64,000 nucleotides of DNA from Paracoccus sp. C2R09 (lineage in GTDB: Bacteria; Pseudomonadota; Alphaproteobacteria; Rhodobacterales; Rhodobacteraceae). Below the pieces are notes generated by a model. The model saw only the letters and a list, made by a program, of their open reading frames with translations. It made no database searches and was not told the DNA's origin. Each line of letters opens with the position of its first letter. The stretch's first letter is position 1. The stretch is taken from NCBI RefSeq assembly GCF_018860625.1, contig NZ_JAHKQB010000038.1, positions 1 through 64,000 of the forward strand, in the 5' to 3' direction. A program made the position numbers and the translations under genes. This document shows positions 56,210-64,000 of this stretch, piece after piece.

Positions 56210-57226
56210 TCAATTCTGGGCTGCCACCCTAAAGCCGCAATGTCCGGTCGAACTATCCGGATCGTTCGCGGTTCGTGAATGCACATGATACCGGTCGCAA
56301 TAGCTTTCGTGGCACAGATACGATCCGCCCCGCTGAACGCGCGGTCCAGGTGCACTGTCCTCTTTCGCGATGCGAACCGGATCGACTAGCGGAATGCGTC
56401 TTTCCTCGGGTAACGGGCCAAAGCAATCGGCGGCCCATTCCCAGACATTTCCGGTCATGTTGTAGAGCCCGTAGCCATTCGGTACGAAAGCATCCGCCGG
56501 CGCGGTCCCAAGCCATCCGTCCTCTGCGGTGTTGCTGCGCGGGAACTCGCCTTGAAAGGTGTTCATCGCATGACGACCGCCGGGCAACATGTCATTCCCC
56601 CAAGGAAACCGCATACGGGCCATTCCGCCGCGTGCGGCCCGTTCCCATTGGGCTTCGGACGGAAGAGAAAGCCCGGACCATTTGCAATAAGCCAGCGCGT
56701 CGTACCATGCGACATGGACCACAGGATGATCCTCGCGGCCGGCGATACTGCTGCCTGGGCCTTCAGGGGCGGACCAGCATGCGCCGTCCACACGTCTCCA
56801 CCACGGCAAGTTCTGCGGGCTATCCGACCAGATGGCAGGATCATCCAGCAGGAGATGGAAGACGAAGCTCCAGCCTTCCCGTTCAGCTACTGTGCGGTAA
56901 CCCGTCGCCTCGACGAACCGTCTGTATTGCTGGTTCGTGACCGAAGTCGGCGCTATTAGGTAGGAAGACAGTTTAACCTTCCGGCGTGGGCTGTCGAGAT
57001 CGGCCTCGAAGCGTGATCTTCGGGCGCCCATCTCGAAGATGCCGCCCGGGATCGGCACCAGACCCGCCCGGAGTTCCGAACGCTCCACCTCCGAAGCCTC
57101 CGGTACGCTCGTCGCGAACGAATGGTAGTCTGCGTCTCGCGAATGAGACCGATCTGTCACCTCGCCCCGTTTGACGCCACAGCAGGCCTTTACCCCACCT
57201 TCCATCAGGTTCCCCTCCTCGTTCAC
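56210..57226 (-). CDS. Formylglycine-generating enzyme (sulfatase-modifying factor)
   Basis: 338 residues; ATG 57226 overlaps the CLC stop (ATGA). It converts the CxPSR cysteine of sulfatases to formylglycine. The FGE fold is evident: LVPIPGGIFEMGARRSRFEA, PTSVTNQQYRRFVEATGY, DHPVVHVAWYDALAYCKWSG, LPSEAQWERAARGG and the C-terminal GGSYLCHESYCDRYHVHSR with Cys305 and Cys310 at the five-residue spacing of human FGE Cys336/Cys341. The N-terminal 50 residues (with ACCGV) are not conserved. There is no signal peptide, so it acts in the cytoplasm, where the two linked sulfatases would be made. Confidence 0.95.
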   Translation of the reverse strand: MNEEGNLMEGGVKACCGVKRGEVTDRSHSRDADYHSFATSVPEASEVERSELRAGLVPIPGGIFEMGARRSRFEADLDSPRRKVKLSSYLIAPTSVTNQQYRRFVEATGYRTVAEREGWSFVFHLLLDDPAIWSDSPQNLPWWRRVDGACWSAPEGPGSSIAGREDHPVVHVAWYDALAYCKWSGLSLPSEAQWERAARGGMARMRFPWGNDMLPGGRHAMNTFQGEFPRSNTAEDGWLGTAPADAFVPNGYGLYNMTGNVWEWAADCFGPLPEERRIPLVDPVRIAKEDSAPGPRVQRGGSYLCHESYCDRYHVHSRTANDPDSSTGHCGFRVAAQN

Positions 57227-59028
57227 TCAGCCGCGCCGATCATGTCGCGCCGCTGCTTGTCCAGTTCCTCGCTGTAGCGACGAAGCGTATGCGTTTCGGT
57301 TAGCAGGCCCACGACCCGTCTTTCGATCCTGTCGCTGACGACTGCAAGTGCCTCGGCGCTGCCACGTTCGAACAGCGCCGCTGCTTGACGCGCATTCATG
57401 CCGGGTAGCAGGACGTCAGTCTGTTGATGAAAGAAACTTGTCAGCTCGGTGCGAGGCTCGGCCGAATCCGCGTCCGCATGAATCTCCGGGACCATGACCA
57501 TCGCCTCATAGGCGTTCTCCGCGTCGGTAACGATCACCCGTTGAGTCGACCCCAAGGGGAATGCCTGGCGGAACTCGTGCGGGGTCATGGTTGCGTCCGC
57601 GGTCACCACGTCGCGACGCATCAGCCGATCCACGGTGAGATTGCGGATCCAGCCGACATCATGGGCCCCGCGGATCGTCTCACCTCTCAGGTGGAAGCGC
57701 CATGTGCTGAAGCTGTATCCGAAGGTCTGCCGCACGACGAGGGACGAAGTGATCGAAGCCGCGAGGACCAGAACCGCGATGGGGAACTCTCCCGTTACTT
57801 CCAGTGTCAGGAACGTCATCGCCAAGGGGCCTCCGATGACCGCGACACCAAAGGCGCTCATCCCGATCACGGCCAGGGCCGCCGAGGACATGACCCCCGG
57901 TATGGCAAGTTCCATTGGAATGGCCAATGCCTTGCCTACCAGCGCGCCCAGTAGCAGCGATGCGAAGAACAGACCGCCACGGAATCCTGACCCGATGGTG
58001 ATCGCAGTGGCAAGCGCCTTCAGCAGGAACAAGCCGGCCAGCGTCGCGAATCCCATTTCATGTTCGAGGTTGATATGCATCGCACCATGGCCCGCGGACA
58101 GCACTTGCGTCGATACGAAGGCAAGCCCGCCGACCAACAGCCCGCCGAGCGCTGGCCGTGCCCAGGCGGGGATCCGTGCCAGCACTGCCAAACGTTCGGT
58201 TCGTGCAACACCGATCATGACCAGGATGCCCAACGCAGCAGAAACGCCACCCATCACTATAGCAGGTAGAAGGTCGGCTGCGGTAATCGCACCGATAGGG
58301 CCAACATCGATGGTGAACGGATCACCCGACAGCGTCCGCGACACCAGCATCGCCACGATCGCTGCCGTGACGACCGGACCGAGCGACACGGCGCTGTAAG
58401 TACCTATGATCAGTTCGAAGGCATAGAATGCTCCTGTCAGGGGCGCGCCGAATGCCGCCGCGATCGCACCCGCCGCGCCGCAACCGACCAAAACGCGCGT
58501 ATCCTCGCGGCGCAGTTTCAGCTTCAGCCCCAGCTTCGAGGCTATCCCGGACGAGACTTGCGTATAGGCAGCCTCAAGCCCTGCCGAGAGGCCGAACCCG
58601 TTCGATGCCAAGTTCTGCAAGCTTACCCAGACGCTGTCCGTGAGCGACATGCGCCCCCCGTAGAGAGCATTCGCTTCGATCGGGTCGACGATCACGCCGC
58701 TTCGACGCCGCAAATGGAGGAAAAGCGATGTAAGCAATCCCCCGGCAACGGGTATGGCCAGAAGCCTCCATCCACGCGCGAGGTCGGAGCCGCTCAGCCC
58801 TGCGCCGAAAGGAACGCGGTACAGAGCGCTATGCAGCGCATGTGAGGCCAGGCTGATCGCGCTAACGACACAACCGGCGATCGCCCCTACTGCGATGGCC
58901 AGCACCATGAAGCCGATGGCGTTTCCGCGCGCGAAGAGTTTGCGGCGAAACAGTTTGCCACGGGCAGCGACAGCCAGCCCGTGATGCTTGCGGGGCAGTA
59001 GTAAATCCCGGTCAGTAAGAGCGTTCAT
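57223..59028 (-). CDS. CLC-type chloride channel/transporter with CBS-like C-terminus
   Basis: 601 residues from MNALTDRDLL; starts further upstream are possible. The CLC core is hydrophobic, with LSAGLEAAYTQVSSGIASKL at the GREGP position (the gating Glu is kept as Glu152 but neighbours differ), GAAGAIAAAFGAPLTGAFYA and GSGFRGGLFFASLLLGAL. After about residue 440 a soluble region resembles paired CBS domains (DRLMRRDVVTADATMTPHEF, ALAVVSDRIERRVVGLLTET). It would move Cl- or another anion across the inner membrane. Placed between sulfatase and FGE genes, it could export or exchange the anion released, by inference. Confidence 0.9.
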   Translation of the reverse strand: MNALTDRDLLLPRKHHGLAVAARGKLFRRKLFARGNAIGFMVLAIAVGAIAGCVVSAISLASHALHSALYRVPFGAGLSGSDLARGWRLLAIPVAGGLLTSLFLHLRRRSGVIVDPIEANALYGGRMSLTDSVWVSLQNLASNGFGLSAGLEAAYTQVSSGIASKLGLKLKLRREDTRVLVGCGAAGAIAAAFGAPLTGAFYAFELIIGTYSAVSLGPVVTAAIVAMLVSRTLSGDPFTIDVGPIGAITAADLLPAIVMGGVSAALGILVMIGVARTERLAVLARIPAWARPALGGLLVGGLAFVSTQVLSAGHGAMHINLEHEMGFATLAGLFLLKALATAITIGSGFRGGLFFASLLLGALVGKALAIPMELAIPGVMSSAALAVIGMSAFGVAVIGGPLAMTFLTLEVTGEFPIAVLVLAASITSSLVVRQTFGYSFSTWRFHLRGETIRGAHDVGWIRNLTVDRLMRRDVVTADATMTPHEFRQAFPLGSTQRVIVTDAENAYEAMVMVPEIHADADSAEPRTELTSFFHQQTDVLLPGMNARQAAALFERGSAEALAVVSDRIERRVVGLLTETHTLRRYSEELDKQRRDMIGAAE

Positions 59029-59227
59029 GGCAGGAGAACCCCGCTCCTCCATTCGCCTGCAAGATGGCGGATGGAGCCGTTGCGACACAACATGTGCCGG
59101 GTTGTTTCATGTCGAAGGGCAAGCATCTCCGGTCTCAAATTTATCCGTGTTTCTCGTGGCAGCCGGCATGTCGCTCAGGATCGGGCCGGGTTCCCCCTGC
59201 CCGTCCCTACGTACTCCCGACAATGGG

Positions 59228-60667
59228 TCAGGCAGGTACGGCACGTGCCAGCACGTTGCGAAACTTCTGCGTACGCAGATCGCTGCGGATGCGCCAATCG
59301 AGCAACTTGTTCGTCAGCTCGATCTTCTTTTCGGCACAGGCTGGGTCGTTCCAGCGATTGTTCCGTTCGCCCGGGTCGGAGGACAGCTCGAACAGCTGCC
59401 CTTCGTCCGAATCCACGAAATGAACCATCTTCCAATCGCTGAGAATTACCATGGAGACGAACTCGGTCTCTGTCAGGATTGCGTCGCGTGCGTGTTCGGC
59501 AAAGATGCAGTTCCGCCGTTCGGGGCGTGTGTCGCCGAAATAGGGAAGAAGCGACTGCGCCTCCATCCATTCCGGGGGCTCAAGGCCGCTCAGTTCAAGG
59601 ATCGTCGGGCCCAGGTCCATAAGGGAGACGAGGTCCTCTACACGGCGCCCACTCGGTATGCCCGGCCCCCAGATGATCGTGGGAACATGGACCGATTGCT
59701 CATACATATTCCATTTCTGCGAATGGCCGTGGTCGTTCAGGCAGTCGCCATGGTCCGAGGCGAAGACGATAATTGTCTCCTCAAGCACACCGCGTCGTTC
59801 CAAGGCCTCAATGATGCAACCGACCTGCTCATCGATCATGGTGACATTTGCGAAGTAATGCGCGCGCTGGCGCTGCATCTGTTCGGCCGTCGGATCTTTC
59901 AGATGCACCACCGCATCGTGATCGTCGTTCAGGTGGTTGTCGCGCAGGGCGCGGAACGGTGCAGGCTGGCTGTCGAGATCGTAATCTCGGATCGGGGCCG
60001 GGAATTCCTTGCCCTCGTACATGTCGAGGAACCGTTGGGTTGGATCATAGGGCGGATGGGGCCCGGGGATTCCGATCTGTAGAAAGAATGGCTCTTTCCC
60101 AGAATACCGGTCGAGCCACATGCAGGCGGTTTGGGGAACAAAGACGTCTGGATGCAAATCCTCGGGCAGTTCCCAAGCAAAGGCACCGAGTGCATCGCGA
60201 TAATCGTCGCGGTGTTTGTAGGTCTGCCGGCTAGGCTTCTCAAAACCGCGAGTCCAGATCGCCTTGTCCCAGTTGTCCAGATAGAAGGGTAGGTTCGGGT
60301 GCGCGCGGTCCTTGTTTTCGGTCACATGCCGCTCGTGGAAGCCGAAGGCCCCCTCGACGGGCCAGGTATGCATCTTGCCGACATTCACGCAGCGATACCC
60401 GCCAGCGTTCAGATCCGATACCCAGCTGTAGTTCCATCGCTCGTCATTTCGGAAGACACCGTTCGTATGTGGATAGGTCCCTGTGAACAACGAGGCGCGC
60501 GACGGGCTGCAGGACGGGGAGGTGACGTAGGTCCGATCGAAACTGGTGCCCTCCCGTACCAGCCGGTCAAGGTTGGGCGTTTGGACATGGGGAAATCCAA
60601 GCGCGGCAATCGTGTCGTAGCGTTGCTGGTCGGTCAGGATGAAGACGATATTTGGTTTCTTTGTCAT
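59228..60667 (-). CDS. Cys-type sulfatase 1
   Basis: 479 residues, no signal peptide. The alkaline-phosphatase-like fold starts NIVFILTDQQRYDTIAALG with the metal-binding Asp. The formylglycine site is Cys53 in SPSCSPSRASLFTG, the CxPSR motif recognised by FGE. A later metal/sulfate block is IIVFASDHGDCLNDHGHSQK. Sulfate- or phosphonate-ester hydrolase activity is expected in the cytoplasm. It lies 199 bases upstream of the CLC gene and 50 bases after sulfatase 2. Confidence 0.94.
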   Translation of the reverse strand: MTKKPNIVFILTDQQRYDTIAALGFPHVQTPNLDRLVREGTSFDRTYVTSPSCSPSRASLFTGTYPHTNGVFRNDERWNYSWVSDLNAGGYRCVNVGKMHTWPVEGAFGFHERHVTENKDRAHPNLPFYLDNWDKAIWTRGFEKPSRQTYKHRDDYRDALGAFAWELPEDLHPDVFVPQTACMWLDRYSGKEPFFLQIGIPGPHPPYDPTQRFLDMYEGKEFPAPIRDYDLDSQPAPFRALRDNHLNDDHDAVVHLKDPTAEQMQRQRAHYFANVTMIDEQVGCIIEALERRGVLEETIIVFASDHGDCLNDHGHSQKWNMYEQSVHVPTIIWGPGIPSGRRVEDLVSLMDLGPTILELSGLEPPEWMEAQSLLPYFGDTRPERRNCIFAEHARDAILTETEFVSMVILSDWKMVHFVDSDEGQLFELSSDPGERNNRWNDPACAEKKIELTNKLLDWRIRSDLRTQKFRNVLARAVPA

Positions 60668-60717
60668 ATATTGGCTTTCCTCGCTAAGGGCCCGCTATGC
60701 GCGGGTATCGCGGATAT

Positions 60718-62136
60718 TCAGAAGTTGCCGACGATTTCGACGGGTTCGACCGTGCGGATGCTCCGGTCGAAGCTGCGGAGAACCAGCTCGTTTCGCAGAT
60801 CGCGGCAGTCCGGAATGTCCCAGAGGTTCTCGAACTCGTCGGGGTCCGCTTTAAGGTCGTAAAGTTCGCCGACGTCTTGGCCGTGGAACACTGTGACCTT
60901 GTACCGTCCGTCGAAATACATGGTCGCGTAGGTGCCGTGATGGGCGGCGGGCAGGGAGTCGTAGTATTCGCAATAGACCGAGCTGCGGTGCGCGCCGGGA
61001 TCCACCTGCCCTCTTAGCAATCCAGCAATGCTTCGACCCTGCATCCGGTAAGGCACAGGGACCTGGGCCAGTTCGAGGATTGTGGGCGCGATATCGACCA
61101 GCTCGGTGAGTGCAGGACTTTTCACATCCGACCTGATCCGCGCAGGGCATGACAGGATCAACGGCACATGTACCAGTTCCTGGTAGAAATGGCCTCCCTT
61201 CAGAATGAGGCCGTGATCGCCCAGCATCTCTCCGTGGTCGCTATGGAAGATGATGACCGTGTCATCGCGCAGACCTCGCTTCTCGAGATGGTCGATCATG
61301 CGCCCGAGTTGCACGTCGATCAGCTCGATCATCGCATAATAGTCCGAGACATAGTCCTGCATGTCTAAATCGCTCAGCGCGCTGCAGGCGGGGCCGAGGC
61401 CGCTCTGGCCGCCCTCCTCGTAATCTTTACGCTGGATGGGGGGTTTCCGGTCCAATTCCCCCTCGCGCCATTTTGGAAGGGGCATGTCCTTGGCAGGGTA
61501 TTTCGCCTTGTATTCGGCGGGCGGATCAAAGGGATGATGCGGATCGAAGATGTTGATGCTCAACAACCAAGGGCGGTCGCAATTGGCGTCGATGAAACCC
61601 ATTGCCTCCTCAGCACACCAAGTTGTCTGATGATGCTCTGCCGGGATTCCTCCAGCCCTACCTTTGTAGAGATCTTCCCATGCGACACCCTTGGAGCGCA
61701 GCCATGCCTGATAGGCATTGTCATCGCCCCAGCCGTCCCGGGGCCCATGGCTCCAGCGGACAAAATCGTAGCCGTGGTTCTTCGGCAGAACTTCAGTACG
61801 GCCATCGGCAGAAGAAAGGTGAAGCTTGCCGATAAGGCCGCAAACATAGCCGTGATCGGCAAGGATGCCCGGAACCAAGACCTCGTCATCCGGAAAATGG
61901 TCGTTGCCGTTGCGTGTCACGCCTACTGCGCGGGGATAGCGCCCGGTCAGGAAACTAGCCCGACTGGGCGTGCAGACCGGGTTCTGGCAGTAGGCCTGCT
62001 CCATCGTGACCCCCGACTCCACCAGCCGGTCGAGGTTCGGCGTATGGATATGCGAGTTCCCCAGAGCGCGGATCGTGTCGAAACGCTGTTGGTCCGTGCA
62101 GATCCAGAGGAAGTTTGGTTGTTTCTGATCACTCAT
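60718..62136 (-). CDS. Cys-type sulfatase 2
   Basis: 472 residues from MSDQKQPNFL; a start 12 codons upstream is possible. It opens NFLWICTDQQRFDTIRALGN, carries Cys55 in NPVCTPSRASFLTGRYP (CxPSR), SINIFDPHHPFDPP and VIIFHSDHGEMLGDHGLILK. No signal peptide. It is related to sulfatase 1 but clearly divergent, which suggests two sulfate esters or two steps rather than a recent duplication. Confidence 0.94.
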   Translation of the reverse strand: MSDQKQPNFLWICTDQQRFDTIRALGNSHIHTPNLDRLVESGVTMEQAYCQNPVCTPSRASFLTGRYPRAVGVTRNGNDHFPDDEVLVPGILADHGYVCGLIGKLHLSSADGRTEVLPKNHGYDFVRWSHGPRDGWGDDNAYQAWLRSKGVAWEDLYKGRAGGIPAEHHQTTWCAEEAMGFIDANCDRPWLLSINIFDPHHPFDPPAEYKAKYPAKDMPLPKWREGELDRKPPIQRKDYEEGGQSGLGPACSALSDLDMQDYVSDYYAMIELIDVQLGRMIDHLEKRGLRDDTVIIFHSDHGEMLGDHGLILKGGHFYQELVHVPLILSCPARIRSDVKSPALTELVDIAPTILELAQVPVPYRMQGRSIAGLLRGQVDPGAHRSSVYCEYYDSLPAAHHGTYATMYFDGRYKVTVFHGQDVGELYDLKADPDEFENLWDIPDCRDLRNELVLRSFDRSIRTVEPVEIVGNF

Positions 62137-62251
62137 CGTATCGGGAACTTTCGTTTGGACGTCGCGGAACATGTCTGTCCCGAGGCCGCGCAGAATGCTC
62201 TCCGCGCAGCTGGATCTTTCGCATTGTTCAGGGTCGGTCGGACCGAAGCGC

Positions 62252-63235
62252 TTACTTCAGGACGCCGAAATCGCTCAGGATCTGGCGGTTGATCGAATTC
62301 AGCTGCTCGAGCCTGTTGGCGTACTCCTGGGGATCGTTGTAGTTCACCAGGACCTTGCGTGTGGCCAGTGTCTCGATCAGCTCCGGGTCCCGCAGGGCCG
62401 CGTCGATTGCTGCGGTCAGCGTGTCGCGAATATCCTGCGGCGTCCCCTTTGGAGCGATAACTCCTACGAACAGCTGGCTGGGGGTGAAGCCCAGATCCGC
62501 GAGTGAGGGGATCTCCGCCAGATAATCGGGCTTGACCTCCATGACGTCGACCACCGGCCGCAGACTGCCGCTCTCGTATTCCGAAATAATGATGTGTGAG
62601 GGCATGATGCCAGCGTCGATTTCGCCTCCCAGCAGCGCCTTCTTGGTTTCGGCACTGCTTTGGTAGGTGATTTCATTCAAGTTGATCTCGGCAGCCTGCT
62701 CTAGACCTAGCAGCGGGAGATGCTGCGCATTGAAGACTCCATCAATTCCGACCTTCACCTCGCCGGGATGCGCCTTGGCATATGTCAGAAGATCCTCGAA
62801 GGTTTCGAACTGCGAATCCCCGGAAACGACCATGTAATGCGCCGCATCAAAAACATTCGCGATGAGGTCAAAATCCTCGTAACCGGCATAGCTCGTCTTG
62901 CCCAGGTGGGGCATGATCGTCAGCGGCGCAACCGAGGCCTGACCGATCGTATAGCCGTCGGGCGTCGCGTCATGCACTGCTGAAACGGCGATCGTCTGGG
63001 TTGCTCCGGGGAGGTTCTTGAGCACAATATTTGCGTCGTTTGGCAGGTTCCGCGCCACATAGGGCGAAATCGTTCGAACGATGGAATCCAGCCCGCCGCC
63101 AGCGCCGTCCGGTACAATCCAAGTGATCGGTTTCTCAGGATAGCCTTCGGCAGCAAGCGGTGACGCGCCTCCGAGTACGGCCAGCGATGCGAGTACCGCA
63201 GTACCCCGTTTGACCCCTTGAAGCAGTTTGACCAT
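62252..63235 (-). CDS. tctC: Tripartite tricarboxylate transporter binding protein (TctC/Bug family)
   Basis: 327 residues with a Sec signal peptide (GTAVLASLAVLGGASPLAAE). The Bug fold shows YPEKPITWIVPDGAGGGLDS, VVLKNLPGA-like IVLKNLPGATQTI and FVGVIAPKGTPQDIRDTL. These proteins capture carboxylated organic compounds for TctAB. It is the second gene of the cluster, and the sulfatases follow it. An organic sulfate with a carboxylate is a reasonable guess. Confidence 0.92.
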   Translation of the reverse strand: MVKLLQGVKRGTAVLASLAVLGGASPLAAEGYPEKPITWIVPDGAGGGLDSIVRTISPYVARNLPNDANIVLKNLPGATQTIAVSAVHDATPDGYTIGQASVAPLTIMPHLGKTSYAGYEDFDLIANVFDAAHYMVVSGDSQFETFEDLLTYAKAHPGEVKVGIDGVFNAQHLPLLGLEQAAEINLNEITYQSSAETKKALLGGEIDAGIMPSHIIISEYESGSLRPVVDVMEVKPDYLAEIPSLADLGFTPSQLFVGVIAPKGTPQDIRDTLTAAIDAALRDPELIETLATRKVLVNYNDPQEYANRLEQLNSINRQILSDFGVLK

Positions 63236-63348
63236 GAGTTTTCCTCCCTCCAGTCCAGTTTTCCCCGGTTGATGCGCACATGCTCGGGAATTGGGTTTCC
63301 GACACCGCCTGCTAGGGCGGCATCTCGACGTTTCGTTCTTCCTGAGGT

Positions 63349-64000
63349 TCAGTAAGGCTCTAAGTTCTGACGCCTCTTGATGCCGCCATGAATGCTCGCC
63401 GTCAGCGCGCCGAAGATCATCATAACGAGTAGGATCGAATAGGGCCCCGAGACGAAGATGTCATAGCTACCGTTCGACAGGTTCAGCGACCTGCGGAAGT
63501 TCTCCTCGATGATCGGCGCAAGCACATAGGCGATGATGACCGAGGACACCGAGTATTCGAGCCTTTTAAGGATGTAGAACAGCACGCCGATCGCCAATGC
63601 CAGCCAGAGATCGAAGAAGGCGGCCTTGGATGCGTAGATTCCGATCAAGCAGAGGACCAGCACGATGGCCACCAAGAACGAATTCGGAACCACGAGCACT
63701 CTGGCGAACATCGGCGTCAACAGGCGGCCGACCAGGTACATCGCGACGGTCGTGACGATAAACCCGTAGAAGATGCCATAGACGAGGTCTCTTTCCGCTG
63801 CGAATACGCCTGGGCCGGGCTGTATTCCATGCATGACAAACGCACCCATGATGATGGCCACCGCCGCCGATCCCGGTATACCGAGTGCGAGGAATGGGAC
63901 TAGGGCGCCGCCGGCCGAGGCGTTGTTCGAGGATTCAGGTGCCGTGATGCCTTCGGCACTGCCACGTCCGAATGCGCCGGGGTTCTTCGAAAACTTGCTG
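63349..64000 (-). CDS. tctA: Tripartite tricarboxylate transporter large permease (TctA family), 5' part beyond window
   Basis: The last 217 or so codons of a TctA protein, which is normally about 500 residues. The frame continues to the window edge with NPGAFGRGSAEGITAPESSN, then ASAGGALVPFLALGIPGSAA and IIMGAFVMHGIQPGPGVF, all TctA signatures. The C-terminal half is hydrophobic. TctB is not seen and should lie upstream outside the window. It is co-directional with tctC, 113 bases downstream. Confidence 0.93.
   Translation of the reverse strand, partial: SKFSKNPGAFGRGSAEGITAPESSNNASAGGALVPFLALGIPGSAAVAIIMGAFVMHGIQPGPGVFAAERDLVYGIFYGFIVTTVAMYLVGRLLTPMFARVLVVPNSFLVAIVLVLCLIGIYASKAAFFDLWLALAIGVLFYILKRLEYSVSSVIIAYVLAPIIEENFRRSLNLSNGSYDIFVSGPYSILLVMMIFGALTASIHGGIKRRQNLEPY

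Noticed and set aside
58988..60082. 364-codon plus-strand frame
   Set aside because: Antisense to sulfatase 1; no independent support.

Overview
The window looks like an accessory region (secondary replicon or genomic island) of a Rhodobacteraceae-type alphaproteobacterium, probably Paracoccus-like. The basis is strong GC bias in third codon positions over most of the window, an unusual density of ABC, TRAP and tripartite (TTT) uptake systems, a cyclic beta-glucan synthase, and several degraded insertion sequences. The genus assignment is inference. I saw no rRNA, tRNA, CRISPR array or replication origin.

Layout. 1-6 kb: lower-GC DNA with an IS481-type transposase, small conserved hypotheticals, a transglutaminase-like protein and a puzzling 490-codon open frame. 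6.0-7.5 kb: an IS110 transposase relic abutting a decayed heavy-metal P-type ATPase. 7.7-17.3 kb: an intact giant cyclic beta-1,2-glucan synthase, a small hypothetical and a Crp/Fnr regulator. 17.3-18.55 kb: no recognisable gene. 18.5-23.1 kb: a cassette of aldo/keto reductase, luciferase-like monooxygenase, MFS exporter and LysR regulator, closed by an IS5-type relic. 23.1-32.5 kb: a LysR gene divergent from a branched-chain-amino-acid-type ABC transporter operon that continues into acyl-CoA dehydrogenase, quinone-oxidoreductase-like and acyl-CoA ligase genes.

32.5-55.7 kb holds four linked units that share a chemical theme. (i) A minus-strand operon: cytosine-deaminase-like enzyme, BMP-family binding protein, amidase, ABC ATPase and two permeases. 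(ii) A phosphoesterase and a GntR regulator. (iii) A plus-strand operon: dihydropyrimidinase/hydantoinase, maleate-isomerase/Amdase-family enzyme, TRAP transporter (DctP, DctQ, DctM), cyclase-family hydrolase, PuuE-like deacetylase-fold hydrolase and amidase. (iv) A PotABCD-like ABC operon translationally coupled to a hydantoin racemase. Together they could import cyclic amidines, pyrimidines or hydantoins, deaminate them, open the ring, racemise, and release amino acids and ammonia. This is inference; the substrate is unknown.

55.9-64 kb: after an IS3 relic, a minus-strand cluster of TctA (cut by the window edge), TctC, two Cys-type sulfatases, a CLC-type anion channel with C-terminal CBS-like region, and a formylglycine-generating enzyme. 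All soluble members lack signal peptides. This reads as a self-contained system that imports an organosulfate, hydrolyses it in the cytoplasm and disposes of the anion, and it is the most coherent candidate for an undescribed system.
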